64,000 nucleotides of DNA from contig NZ_CP032674.1 of assembly GCF_021730305.1 (NCBI RefSeq), positions 1,473,001 through 1,537,000 on the forward strand. Direction: 5' to 3'. This stretch comes from Xanthobacter sp. YC-JY1 (lineage in GTDB: Bacteria > Pseudomonadota > Alphaproteobacteria > Rhizobiales > Xanthobacteraceae). The position numbers were made by a program, and so were the translations under genes. Of this stretch, positions 48,979-59,012 are shown in pieces. A model generated the notes under the pieces. The model was not told the origin of the DNA. It ran no database searches and was given only the letters and a program-made list of their open reading frames with translations. The stretch's first letter is position 1; each line of letters begins with the position of its first letter.

Positions 48979-51072
48979 TCAGGCGAGGGTGATCAGGAGA
49001 TTGGCGTGGGCGTCCGCCTCGGCGGTGGCGCCGGGGGGCACCACCACGGTGCTGTCCGCCCCCTCGATGACGGCGGGGCCGACGATGCGCGCCGGACAGC
49101 GCGTGCGCTCATAGACCGGCGTCTCCATATGGCCTTGCTCCGCACCGTAATAGACGTGGCGGATGCTCGCGGGTTCGTTCGAGCCTTCCACCCGCGCATG
49201 GGCGGCGCGGAAGTCGATCTTGCCGGGCCTCAGGCCACGGCCGATCACCCGCAGGCTCACCACTTCGATGGTGTCGGAGGAGGAGTAGCTGTAGATGGCC
49301 TCATAGGCCGCCTTGAAGGCCGCGTGCAGCTGATCCCGGTCCGGGAGATAGGGCACGGAGAGGGACATTTCCTGGCCGCGGAAGCGCATGTCCACCTCGC
49401 GCGTCACGCTCATCAGGTGCTCGGCCACGTCCTCGCCGGCGAGGGCGGCGCGGGCATCGGCTTCCAGCGCGGCGAAGGCCGTCTCGGCCTCGACCGGCTG
49501 GAAATCGGCGAGCTTCACCGCGAACGGACGGATGAAATAGCGCTCCACGTCGCCCGCCAGCATGCCCATGGCGGTGAACACGCCCGGCGAGGCCGGCACC
49601 AGCACCCGCGGCATGGAGAGGAGGCGCGCGATGTCTGCCGCATGCACCGGACCCGAGCCGCCGATGGCCACCAGCGTGAAGTCACGCGGATCGACGCCGC
49701 GCTCCACCGTCACCGCCCGGATGGCGCGGGCCATGTTGGCGTTCACCACGTCGCGCACGCCGCAGGCGGCATCTTCGGGGGTGAGATTGAACGGGTCGGC
49801 GAGATCGCGGGCGATGGCGGCGCGCGCCGCATCCACGGAGAGCGCGCGGGAGCCGCCGGCGAGCTGCGCGGGCAGGTAGCCGAGCAGGAGATTGGCGTCC
49901 GTCACCGTCGGCCGCGAACCGCCGATGCCGTAGCAGGCGGGGCCGGGATCGGCGCCGGCCGAGACGGGACCGACACGCATCAGCCCGCCCTGGTCCACAT
50001 AGGCGATGGAGCCGGCGCCGGAGCCGACCTCGGCCACGTCCACGGTCGGCACGCTCATCATGTATCCGCCGGCCTTGATGAAACGGCTGGGCGTGGAGAT
50101 GCCGGCGCGGAACTCGTATTCGCTCACCCGCGTCAGCTCGCCATTCTGGACCAGTGATGCGGAGGCGGTGGTACCGCCCATGTCGAACACCACGAGGTCC
50201 TTGATGTCCAAGGCTTCGCCCAGGCGAGAGCCGCCGACGACGCCCGCCGCCCGGCCGGACGAGATGAAGAAGACGGGCTTTTCCCGCGCCGTGCCGGAAG
50301 AGGCGAGGGCGCCGTTGGAGTTGCACACCAGCAGCGGGGCATCGATGCCGGCATCGGTGAGGCCGCGCTCCAGGCGTGTGAGGTATGCCTCCAGAACGGG
50401 CCGGACGTAGGCGTTCACGACGGTGGTGCTGGTGCGCTCATATTCCTTGGCTTCGGGCAGCACGGAAATGGAGCTGGTGACCTGCACCTGCGGGAAGTGC
50501 TCGGCGATCAGATCGGCGGCGCGCTGCTCGTGCGCGGGGTTGCGGTAGCTGTTGAGAAAGCACACGGCAAAGGACGTAATGCCCGCCTCGACCAGTTCTT
50601 GCGCGGCCTTCAGGACGGCCGCCTCGTCCAGCGGGAGAAGGACGGTTCCATCGGCACGAATGCGCTCGGCCACTTCCTTGCGGTAGCGGCGCGCGACGAG
50701 CGGAACCGGCTTTTCCCACTGGAGATCGAACATGGACGGCGTGCGCAGCCGGCCGATCTCCAGAACGTCGCGGAAGCCCTTGGTGGTGATGAGCCCGGTG
50801 GGCGCGCCCACCTTCTGCAGAAGGGTGTTGGAGCCCACGGTGGTGCCGTGGACCACCTCCTTCACGGCGTCGGGCGTCAGCCGGGCATCGGCGATGATGG
50901 CCGCGACCCCTTCGAGGACCGCCTGCTCGGGCGCCGCGGGCGTGGAGGCGACCTTGCGATGGAACACTGCGCCGCGCCCGTCGGCAAGCACGAGGTCCGT
51001 AAAGGTGCCGCCGATATCGACGCCAATGCGGGCGCCCGTCGGAGCGTGCTCCAGGCCGGTGATTGTCCCCAC
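48979..51072 (-). CDS. hyuA: Hydantoinase A / oxoprolinase family subunit (HyuA)
   Basis: A 697-residue ATP-binding subunit with the actin-like phosphate motif RIGVDIGGTFTDLVLAD at residues 15-31, VHGTTVGSNTLLQ, VVFDMGGTTASASLV and PRDFTLVAIGGSGPVHA. GTG start at 51072 with AGGAG eight bases upstream. First gene of the minus operon; the NitT-type importer at 51235 is divergent and presumably brings in the lactam substrate. Confidence 0.92.
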   Translation of the reverse strand: MGTITGLEHAPTGARIGVDIGGTFTDLVLADGRGAVFHRKVASTPAAPEQAVLEGVAAIIADARLTPDAVKEVVHGTTVGSNTLLQKVGAPTGLITTKGFRDVLEIGRLRTPSMFDLQWEKPVPLVARRYRKEVAERIRADGTVLLPLDEAAVLKAAQELVEAGITSFAVCFLNSYRNPAHEQRAADLIAEHFPQVQVTSSISVLPEAKEYERTSTTVVNAYVRPVLEAYLTRLERGLTDAGIDAPLLVCNSNGALASSGTAREKPVFFISSGRAAGVVGGSRLGEALDIKDLVVFDMGGTTASASLVQNGELTRVSEYEFRAGISTPSRFIKAGGYMMSVPTVDVAEVGSGAGSIAYVDQGGLMRVGPVSAGADPGPACYGIGGSRPTVTDANLLLGYLPAQLAGGSRALSVDAARAAIARDLADPFNLTPEDAACGVRDVVNANMARAIRAVTVERGVDPRDFTLVAIGGSGPVHAADIARLLSMPRVLVPASPGVFTAMGMLAGDVERYFIRPFAVKLADFQPVEAETAFAALEADARAALAGEDVAEHLMSVTREVDMRFRGQEMSLSVPYLPDRDQLHAAFKAAYEAIYSYSSSDTIEVVSLRVIGRGLRPGKIDFRAAHARVEGSNEPASIRHVYYGAEQGHMETPVYERTRCPARIVGPAVIEGADSTVVVPPGATAEADAHANLLITLA

Positions 51073-51088
51073 GACATGTCTCCTGCGT

Positions 51089-51194
51089 TATTGGACTGAA
51101 TGGTTAGTTCTGATCCATATTCGCGTCAAGAGACGAACTGCACAAACCATTTGCGGCGGATGATGCATAAATCTACTTGCGTGACATATTGGAC
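51089..51194. promoter_or_regulatory. Divergent hyuA / importer promoter with repeated TATTGGAC
   Basis: The octamer TATTGGAC occurs at 51089-51096 and again at 51187-51194, one copy near each divergent start, within a 162-bp AT-richer gap. The second copy is in ATATTGGACCATATAG, a near-palindrome. The two copies may bind a common regulator, perhaps the TetR protein at 45574. Confidence 0.42.
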
Positions 51195-51234
51195 CATATA
51201 GTCTCATCTCGATGCCGAAGAGGGGATCACAATA

Positions 51235-52236
51235 ATGAAGATGACGTCCATCGCCGCCCGCCTCGTCCGGGCTGCCGCCGCCACCGCCCTGCTGGCCGGC
51301 CCGCTCGCTGCCGGTGCCGCCGCGGCAGAGGAGAAGATGACGATCCGTCTCGATTTCTCGCCCTGGGGCGTGCATGCCGGCATGCACCTCGCCAAGGAAA
51401 AGGGATGGTTCAAGGATGCCGGCCTCGATGTGGACATTCAGGACGGCCGCGGCTCCGGCAACACGCTTCAGCTGGTGAATGCGGGGCAGGTGGATGTGGG
51501 CCAGATCCAGGTCGGGCTTCTGCCGCAGGCCCGCGAGAACGGCTCCACCGCCAAGGCCTTCGCGGGCATCGACAAGCGCACGGACCTTGCCGTGCTCGTC
51601 GACCAGGAGTCTCCCGTCGCCAAGGTCGCCGATTTCAAGGGCAAGAGCCTCGTGGTCTTCGCCGCGAGCCCCTGGGCGCCCTTCATCGATTACTGGCTCA
51701 AGCAGGGCGGCCTTGATCGCACCACGGTCAACGTGATGTTCGTGGACCCCTCCGCCGTGTGGGGCACCTATACCGCCAAGCGCGCCGACGGCCTGATGTC
51801 CACCGAGCCCTCCGCCATTCCGGTGGCCGCCGCCAATCGCCCCTCCAAGGCCATCCTTGCCGAAGATGTGGGCATCACCTTCCCGAGCTACGGACTCGTC
51901 GCCACCGAGAAGACCATCGAAGGCCGCAAGGAGGCGCTGAAGAAGCTGGTCGAGGTGCAGCAGAAGGCCTGGACCTATATCCGCGACGGCCATGTGGACG
52001 AGGCGGCTGAAGCCATCATCAAGCAGCGTCCCAATGCCAAGCTGGACAAGAAGGTGCTGGCCGACCAGATCAAGCTCACCATCGACTTCTTCGATACGCC
52101 GAACACCAAGGGCAAGCCCATCGGCTACCAGTCGCCGGAAGACTGGGCCAAGGCGGCGAAGTCCGCGGTGGACGCCGGCGCCATCAAGCCGGGGACGGAC
52201 CCCGCCACCTACTTCACCAACGAGTTCATTCAGTGA
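51235..52236 (+). CDS. ABC transporter substrate-binding protein, NMT1/NitT-TauT family
   Basis: A 333-residue periplasmic protein with a Sec leader (VRAAAATALLAGPLAAGAAAA). Body: IRLDFSPWGVHAGMHLAKEK, GSGNTLQLVNAGQVDVGQIQ, FKGKSLVVFAASPWAPFIDY, typical of thiamine-pyrimidine/riboflavin-precursor-like NMT1 proteins. The stop overlaps the ATPase start (GTGA). Divergent from hyuA, so a hydantoin- or pyrimidine-like ligand is plausible. Confidence 0.92.
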   Translation: MKMTSIAARLVRAAAATALLAGPLAAGAAAAEEKMTIRLDFSPWGVHAGMHLAKEKGWFKDAGLDVDIQDGRGSGNTLQLVNAGQVDVGQIQVGLLPQARENGSTAKAFAGIDKRTDLAVLVDQESPVAKVADFKGKSLVVFAASPWAPFIDYWLKQGGLDRTTVNVMFVDPSAVWGTYTAKRADGLMSTEPSAIPVAAANRPSKAILAEDVGITFPSYGLVATEKTIEGRKEALKKLVEVQQKAWTYIRDGHVDEAAEAIIKQRPNAKLDKKVLADQIKLTIDFFDTPNTKGKPIGYQSPEDWAKAAKSAVDAGAIKPGTDPATYFTNEFIQ

Positions 52237-53051
52237 ACGCTCACGTCGCCTCCATGACGGATGCCTCGACGATGGCCTATCTCTCGATATCTGGCGTCCG
52301 CAAGACGTACGGCTCGCCCCGCGGACCCGTCACCGCGCTGAAAGGCATCGACCTTGAGGTGAACGAGGGGGAGTTCGTCTCCATCCTCGGGCCCAGCGGC
52401 TGCGGGAAGTCCACTCTGCTCAAGTGCATCGCGGGGCTGGAGGATGCCAGCGCCGGAACGATCGCCGTGGACGGCCGCGCCCTCAAGGGGCCGCCCCAGA
52501 ACATGGGCATCGTGTTCCAGCGCGACGTGTTGCTGGACTGGCGCACCATCCTCGACAACGTGCTCATCACCGCGGAGTTCGCCGGGCTGAAGGGCCCGGC
52601 GGTGCGGGAGCGCGCGCTGGCGCTTCTGGGGCGCTTCGGGCTCGGCGGGTTCGAGAGCCGCCATCCCTGGGAACTCTCAGGCGGCATGCGCCAGCGTGCC
52701 GCCATCTGCCGGGCGCTGCTTTGCGATCCCAAGCTGCTGCTCATGGACGAGCCGTTCGGCGCCCTCGACGCCATGACGCGCGACGACCTCAATCTCGAAC
52801 TTGCGCGCATCTGGCAGGATACGCGCAAGACCGTGGTGTTCGTGACCCACGGCATCACCGAAGCCATTTTCCTCTCCGACCGGGTCGTCATGATGGACCG
52901 CAATCCGGGCCGGATCGTCGAGATCATCGACATCGACCTTCCCCGGCCCCGCCACCTCGCCGTGCGGGAGAGCGCCGAGTTCGGCCGGTATGTCGCCCAT
53001 GTCCGCCACCTCTTCGCCAGCCTGGGCGTGCTGAAGGACGATGCCCCATGA
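52233..53051 (+). CDS. ABC transporter ATP-binding protein, NitT/TauT type
   Basis: A 272-residue ATPase. Walker A GPSGCGKST, Q-loop FQRDVLLDW, signature LSGGMRQRAAICRAL, Walker B LLLMDEPFGALD, H-loop FVTHG. GTG 52233 overlaps the previous stop; ATG 52254 is an in-frame alternative. Coupled by ATGA overlap to the permease. Confidence 0.93.
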   Translation: MNAHVASMTDASTMAYLSISGVRKTYGSPRGPVTALKGIDLEVNEGEFVSILGPSGCGKSTLLKCIAGLEDASAGTIAVDGRALKGPPQNMGIVFQRDVLLDWRTILDNVLITAEFAGLKGPAVRERALALLGRFGLGGFESRHPWELSGGMRQRAAICRALLCDPKLLLMDEPFGALDAMTRDDLNLELARIWQDTRKTVVFVTHGITEAIFLSDRVVMMDRNPGRIVEIIDIDLPRPRHLAVRESAEFGRYVAHVRHLFASLGVLKDDAP

Positions 53052-53869
53052 GCGCCACCGAGAATCTCGACCCGCCCATGCCCGGACGCCTGCCCACATC
53101 GGTCGTCGAGGCCGGCATGGTCATAGGCCTGCTCGCCGTTGCCCTCGTTTTGTGGGAGGCGGCGGTCTACATCTTCAAGCCCGCGCCCATCATCCTGCCG
53201 GCGCCCAGCGCCATCTGGCAGGAATTCCTGCTCTCGCCGGGCTACTTCCTCCAGATGTCCGCCTTCACGCTCTACACCACCCTCGCGGGTTTCGGCCTCG
53301 CGGTGGTGCTGGGGCTGGCGCTGGCGGTGGGCATCGTCCATTCGAAGTTCATCGAGCGCACGGTCTATACGCTCCTCGTCGCGCTCAACAGCGTGCCGAA
53401 GGTGGCGCTGGCCCCGCTGTTCGTGATCTGGATGGGCACGGGTGTTGAGCCGAAGATCGCCATCGCGCTGATGCTCGCATTGTTCTCCGTCGTCATCGAC
53501 GCCGTGCTGGGCCTGAGGTCCGTCGATCCGGACATGGTGAACCTCGCCCGGGCGAGCCGGGCCTCGTCCTTCGACATTCTCCGCAAGATCCGCTTTCCCA
53601 ACGCCTTGCCCAGCATTTTCGCGGGCCTGAAGGTGGCGATCTCGTTCGCGCTGGTCGGGGCCATCGTCGGCGAGTTCGTGGCGGGGTCCGAGGGATTGGG
53701 CTTCGCCATCCTGACCGCGCAGGGGCAGTTCGACACGCCGCGGGTGTTCGTCTGCCTCATGCTGCTCGGCCTGCTGGGGACGGCGCTGTTCTTCGTGGTC
53801 GAAGCCTGCGAGCGCCTGCTCCTGCCCTGGCACGTGTCGCAACGCGGCGGTGGCGGCTCAGGTCACTGA
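53048..53869 (+). CDS. ABC transporter permease, NitT/TauT type
   Basis: A 273-residue permease with about six helices and an EAA loop (DMVNLARASRASSFDILRKI, RFPNALPSIFAGLK). It completes the importer begun at 51235. Its end overlaps or abuts the EamA gene start. Confidence 0.93.
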   Translation: MSATENLDPPMPGRLPTSVVEAGMVIGLLAVALVLWEAAVYIFKPAPIILPAPSAIWQEFLLSPGYFLQMSAFTLYTTLAGFGLAVVLGLALAVGIVHSKFIERTVYTLLVALNSVPKVALAPLFVIWMGTGVEPKIAIALMLALFSVVIDAVLGLRSVDPDMVNLARASRASSFDILRKIRFPNALPSIFAGLKVAISFALVGAIVGEFVAGSEGLGFAILTAQGQFDTPRVFVCLMLLGLLGTALFFVVEACERLLLPWHVSQRGGGGSGH

Positions 53870-54836
53870 GGTGGCGGCGCAGGGGAAAGCACCCCTTTCC
53901 GCCATCCTTGCCCTGCTGGCCACGGCCCTCCTGTGGGGCAGCAACCATGCGGCGGCGCGGGCGATCCATGACGCCCTGCCGTTGCCCTCGCTGGTCTTCT
54001 GGCGCTGGGCGATCGCGCTCGCGCTGCTGCTGCCGATCGCCTTGCCAGGGCTGTTGCGGGAGCGCAGCGCGATCCGCCGAAATGCAGGTCGCATCGCGCT
54101 CCTGGGCCTTGTGGGCGTCGGGCTCTTCTCCGTCTGCCTCTATGCCGGCGCCTATCTGAGCCCGGCGCTGGAAGTGGGCCTCCTGAACGCAACGACGCCC
54201 ATCTGGGTGCTGCTGATCGCCACCTTCGTCGGGCGCGCGCGGCCCCGCTTCGCGCAGATCGCCGGCATCCTCATCGCCATGGTGGGGGTCACGCTCGTCC
54301 TGATGAAGGGCCTGCCAGCGGAGATCGAAGGCTTCCATTTCGGAGCGGGCAATCTCGCCTCCATCGCCGCCGCGGTGCTGTTCGCCGTGTACACATACAG
54401 CCTCGGGCAAAATCCCATCGGCATCTCGGCCTTGAGCCTGACTGCGCTGACGGCGCTTGCCGGCTTCGTGCTCGTCTTCTGCCCGGTGTACGTGGTCTTT
54501 CTCTGCCTCGGCGGGCAGGATCCCTTCACGAGCGGGCTGAAGGTGGAGCCCGTCACCCTGGCGGTGCTGTACATCGCGGCAGGCCCGACGCTCCTGGGCA
54601 GCCTGTTCTGGATCTACGGCGCGGCGCGGGTGGGCGCGGCGCGGGCCGGCCCGTTCCTTTATTTCTCGCCGCTGGCGACCATCGCGCTCTCCGCAACGTT
54701 GCTGGGCGAGACGATCATGCCGATCCAGATCGTGGGCGGCGCGGCCATTCTGGCGGGCCTCTGGATATCGACCCGGGCGGGAACGGGGCCTGTCCGGCCG
54801 GCGTCCGAAGCCCGGCAGGGCACGCCGAGCCCGTAG
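53850..54836 (+). CDS. EamA/DMT-superfamily transporter
   Basis: A protein of 328 residues from GTG 53850, or 321 from GTG 53871, which gives the more natural start just before helix 1. Ten hydrophobic helices in two EamA repeats (LLATALLWGSNHAAARAIHD in the first; GAARVGAARAGPFLYFSPLA in the second). The family moves metabolites or exports amino acids. Co-transcribed with the importer; it may export an end product of hydantoin-type breakdown (inference). A terminator overlaps its stop codon. Confidence 0.9.
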   Translation: MAAQVTEVAAQGKAPLSAILALLATALLWGSNHAAARAIHDALPLPSLVFWRWAIALALLLPIALPGLLRERSAIRRNAGRIALLGLVGVGLFSVCLYAGAYLSPALEVGLLNATTPIWVLLIATFVGRARPRFAQIAGILIAMVGVTLVLMKGLPAEIEGFHFGAGNLASIAAAVLFAVYTYSLGQNPIGISALSLTALTALAGFVLVFCPVYVVFLCLGGQDPFTSGLKVEPVTLAVLYIAAGPTLLGSLFWIYGAARVGAARAGPFLYFSPLATIALSATLLGETIMPIQIVGGAAILAGLWISTRAGTGPVRPASEARQGTPSP

Positions 54837-54852
54837 GCTCGGTTGCCTTTTT
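54825..54852 (+). terminator. Rho-independent terminator overlapping the EamA stop
   Basis: CCGAGCC (54825-54831) and GGCTCGG (54836-54842) pair around CGTA, followed by TTGCCTTTTT. The stop codon TAG (54834-54836) lies in the loop and stem. It ends the 51235-54836 operon. Confidence 0.8.
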
Positions 54853-54876
54853 GCGGAGCCCCGACGGGGGCCGTTC

Positions 54877-55685
<809 letters not shown>

Positions 55686-55689
<4 letters not shown>

Positions 55690-56492
55690 TCTTGCCGCCA
55701 CGGCGCGAGCCGGCGTTCCAGCCACTCGAAGAAGATGCTGCCCATGAGGCCGAGCGCTCCCAGCATGATCACGTAGGCGAGCAGCGTCGCCGTGTCGAAG
55801 CTCTGCCCGGCGGCGAGGATGGCGAAGCCGAAACCGGCGAACGAGCCGAAGAATTCGGCGATGATGATGGCCACCAGCGCCCGCGCCCAGGCGACGCGGA
55901 TGCCGGAGACGATGAACGGCACCGCGAAGGGCAGGGTCACCGTGGTGAACACCTGCCAGCGCGAGGCGTTGAAGGAGCGCGCCGCCTCGATGAGGATCTT
56001 GTCGGTGGCCTTGAGGCCCGTCTCCGTCGTCACCAGCACCGGGAAGATGGTGAAGATGGTGACGAGCACGAACTTCGACGCGAAGCCCAGACCGAGCCAC
56101 GCGATGAAGAGCGGCGCCAGCGCCACCAGCGGCACGGAGTTCAGCGCCGTCAGCATCGGGCCGGCGGTGAGCGCCAGCAGGCGGCTCGACGCAAGCGCGA
56201 GGCCGATGGCGACGCCGATCAGCACCGCCACCGGGAAGGAGGCCGCCACCGCGCTCACGGTGGCGAGCGCATTGGTCCACAGCGCGCCGTTGCCGCTCTC
56301 CTTGGCGAGAGCGCGGAACACCTCCGCCGGCGGCACCAGCAGCAGCTTGTTGGTGACCACATAGGTGGCCAGCACCTGCCAGACCGCCAGCACGAAGGCG
56401 AGCGAAATGAGCATCCGCAGAATGCCTGCGGCGCGCGAGCGCCCTTCGAGGAAGTCGTAGACGCTGCGCCAGAAGGGGGCGGCTGCGGTCAT
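55686..56492 (-). CDS. ABC transporter permease, NitT/TauT type
   Basis: A 268-residue permease; about six helices, first at residues 25-45, and an EAA loop (ILIEAARSFNASRWQVFTTV). The start overlaps the amidohydrolase stop (ATGA at 56489-56492). It works with the ATPase at 54877 and the binding protein at 59013. Confidence 0.93.
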
Positions 56493-57895
56493 TCCGCCGC
56501 GGCCTTGTGCGCGTGGCGGGCGGTGGAAACCGCCTGCTTGCCGTAGCCCTTCTCGCCGACCACCTTGCCGTCCACATAGATGGTGCGGCCGCGCAGGATG
56601 GTGCGCACGGGCTTGCCCTTGAAGCGGCGACCGGCATATGGGCTCCAGCCGACGAGGGAGAGCACGTCCTCGTCGCGCACCTCATATTCGGTGTCGAGGT
56701 CGACCAGCACGAGGTCGGCGTCGTAGCCGGGCTTGATCTCGCCCTTGCGGTCGAGGCGGAACAGGCGTGCCGGGCGGGTGGAGGTGGCCTCCACCACGCG
56801 CTCCAGCGGCAGCTTGCCCTCGGTGGCGGCGGTGAGGAACATGGAGAGGTAGAACTGGGTGGACGGCGTGCCGGTGTGCGCCTTCCAGCCGTCGGTCCAG
56901 CCGATCTCCTTTTCCTCGCGGGTATGCGGGGCGTGATCGGTGGCGATGATGTCGATGGTGCCGTCGCGCACGCCGTCCCACAGGCCGGGCACGTTCTTTT
57001 CCGGCACCCAGTAGGACAGGGCATAGGAGCCGAGGCGCTGGATCGCGGCCCACTCGCAGCCGAGGAACAGCGCCCAGGGATTGAGTTCGCACGTCACCTT
57101 CTGCCCGCGCGCCTTGGCCTCGCGGATCAGCTGCACCGAGCCGGCGGTCTGGGTGTGCAGGATGTGCAGGTGGCAGCCCGCCGCCTTCTGCAGGCGCAGC
57201 AGGGTGGCGATGGCGGTCTCCCAGATCACGCCGTCATGGGCGGCGTAGGCCTTGGCATAGGCCAGGGCGTCGCGCTCCCCGCGCGCCCAGAACTCCTGCT
57301 CGATCACGTCCATCAGCGCCTGGTCGTGGGGATGGATCATGAGCGGCACGTCGTGGGCCGCCGCCGCCTTCATGATCTCCAGGATCTTGCCGTGGTCGTG
57401 CACGCCGATGCCCGGCATGTGCGGATAGGAGCGGCCGGTATCCACCACCATGAAGAATTTGAAGGCGGCGATGCCCGTCGCGGCCATCCCCGGCACTTCC
57501 TCGAGGATGGTGGGGGCGGGATTGAAGTTCCAGTCCACAACCGCGTCGCGCTCATAGATGGCGAACTGCTTTTCCAGGAGATCCAGGGTGTTGGGCGGCG
57601 GGGTCACGTTGGGCATGGCGACCGAGGTGGTCACGCCGCCGGCGGCGCACTGGAGCGTCGAAGTGTAGATGGTGTCCTTGTATTCGAAGCCCGGCAGCGA
57701 GCCCTCGCGGTGGTGCGAGTGCATGTCGATGACGCCGGGCAGGATGGCGAGGCCCTTCGCGTCGATGATTTCGGCGGCGGCCGGCTCCAGCCCGGGCTCG
57801 AAGATGCCGGCGATGGCGCCGTCCTTGATGCCGATGGAGGCCTCGAAGCGGCCGTCCGCGGTCACGACGAGGCCGTTCTTGATGATGGTGTCCAA
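56489..57895 (-). CDS. Dihydroorotase / hydantoinase-type cyclic amidohydrolase
   Basis: A 468-residue amidohydrolase with a full binuclear metal site: H59 and H61 in DMHSHHREGS, the carboxylatable lysine K146 in IAAFKFFM, a metal histidine in IHPHD (188/190), HILHTQT, and DHAPH. TTG start at 57895 with GGGAG upstream. It hydrolyses a cyclic amide such as dihydroorotate, allantoin or a hydantoin. Its place inside an importer operon, with a COG0523 metallochaperone-like GTPase directly upstream, points to catabolic ring opening rather than pyrimidine synthesis. Confidence 0.9.
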   Translation of the reverse strand: MDTIIKNGLVVTADGRFEASIGIKDGAIAGIFEPGLEPAAAEIIDAKGLAILPGVIDMHSHHREGSLPGFEYKDTIYTSTLQCAAGGVTTSVAMPNVTPPPNTLDLLEKQFAIYERDAVVDWNFNPAPTILEEVPGMAATGIAAFKFFMVVDTGRSYPHMPGIGVHDHGKILEIMKAAAAHDVPLMIHPHDQALMDVIEQEFWARGERDALAYAKAYAAHDGVIWETAIATLLRLQKAAGCHLHILHTQTAGSVQLIREAKARGQKVTCELNPWALFLGCEWAAIQRLGSYALSYWVPEKNVPGLWDGVRDGTIDIIATDHAPHTREEKEIGWTDGWKAHTGTPSTQFYLSMFLTAATEGKLPLERVVEATSTRPARLFRLDRKGEIKPGYDADLVLVDLDTEYEVRDEDVLSLVGWSPYAGRRFKGKPVRTILRGRTIYVDGKVVGEKGYGKQAVSTARHAHKAAAE

Positions 57896-57955
57896 ACTAC
57901 TCTCCCGAGGACGAGGCCCGCACGGGCCAATTTGAAAAGGAAGGGCCCGAGGCGG

Positions 57956-58984
57956 TCAGGACGCCATGTCGAGCGGGACCGGGCGGCCGCGGATAACGTC
58001 CAGCACCTCAGTCACGTAGTCCTGCGACAGCCCGCGCGTGATGAAGACGATGCGCGAGCCCGCCATTCCCTCCGGCCAGGCGGACAATTCCACCGGCGGC
58101 GAAAACAGGCGCTGCACCGCCTGCACGACGACAGGCTTGCTGCGGCCGGCGATGGCGAGAATGCCCTTCACCCGCAGGAGGTCGTCGCCATGGGCGATGG
58201 CCAGCGCATCGAGCCAGGCCGAGACGTGCTCCCAGTGGAGCGGCTCCTCAAAGGCGAGGCAGAAGGAGCCGATATCCTCGCGATGCTTGACCGGATCTGC
58301 CGCCTCGAACGCCTCCGCCCGCAGCCACGCGCGCACTTCGCTCGGGCGGGTATTGGGATCGGCGGGGTCGATGCCGTCGAGCAGCGTGGGCTGGGCGAGG
58401 TGGGTGAGCGAGGACAAATGCAGGCGCGCGCCGGGCGAAAGGCCGGCGATGCGCGCTTCCAGCGGGGCCAAGTCGGCGCCCGCGAGGTCCGCCTTGGTCA
58501 GCACCACCTCGTCGGCGACGCCCACCTGCTTGCGCGCCTCCGCGTGGCGGTCGAGCGTGCCCATGCCCTGCACCGCATCCACCGCCGTCACCACGCGCCC
58601 GAGGCGATAGGTGCGCGCCACGGGGAAGGTGATGAGCGCCTGGATGACCGGGCCGGGGTCCGCCATGCCGGTGGTCTCGATGATGACCCGCGCGAACGCC
58701 TTCACCTCGCCCCGCGCGCGCTTTTCGGTGAGGTCGCGCAGCGTCTCCACGAGGTCGCCCTTGACCGTGCAGCACAGGCAGCCGGTGGACAGCTCGATGG
58801 TGTTGTCGGAACTCGCGGCGATCAGCGCGTGGTCGATGCCGATCTCGCCGAATTCGTTGACGATGACGGCGGCGTCGCTCAGCGCCGGGGCGCGCAGCCA
58901 GCCGTTGAGCAGCGTGGTCTTGCCCGATCCGAGGAAACCGGTGAGCAGCGTCACCGGCGTTCGCATGTCGCGAAGATGGGCCAT
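57956..58984 (-). CDS. COG0523 (CobW/P47K) GTPase, putative metallochaperone
   Basis: A 342-residue G3E GTPase: Walker A GFLGSGKTTL, the invariant metal-binding GCLCC motif (STGCLCCTVKGDL), Walker B region IETTGMADP, and guanine-specificity LTKADL. C-terminal CobW_C domain to the end; no His-rich linker. ATG 58984 has GAGGAG upstream; ATG 58966 is internal. The subfamily delivers Zn, Co or Fe to client enzymes. The adjacent binuclear-metal amidohydrolase is the obvious client (inference); another possible client is the cobalt hydratase at 3171, far away. Confidence 0.9.
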   Translation of the reverse strand: MAHLRDMRTPVTLLTGFLGSGKTTLLNGWLRAPALSDAAVIVNEFGEIGIDHALIAASSDNTIELSTGCLCCTVKGDLVETLRDLTEKRARGEVKAFARVIIETTGMADPGPVIQALITFPVARTYRLGRVVTAVDAVQGMGTLDRHAEARKQVGVADEVVLTKADLAGADLAPLEARIAGLSPGARLHLSSLTHLAQPTLLDGIDPADPNTRPSEVRAWLRAEAFEAADPVKHREDIGSFCLAFEEPLHWEHVSAWLDALAIAHGDDLLRVKGILAIAGRSKPVVVQAVQRLFSPPVELSAWPEGMAGSRIVFITRGLSQDYVTEVLDVIRGRPVPLDMAS

Positions 58985-59012
58985 GGCGGCGGCTCCTCTC
59001 GCTACGCTCAAC

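Noticed and set aside
47416-50157. A 913-codon open frame on the plus strand opposite hyuB and hyuA.
   Set aside because: It is antisense to two clear enzymes, has low-complexity composition rich in Gly, Arg, His and Ala, and no recognisable domain. Long antisense frames are expected in GC-rich codon-biased DNA.
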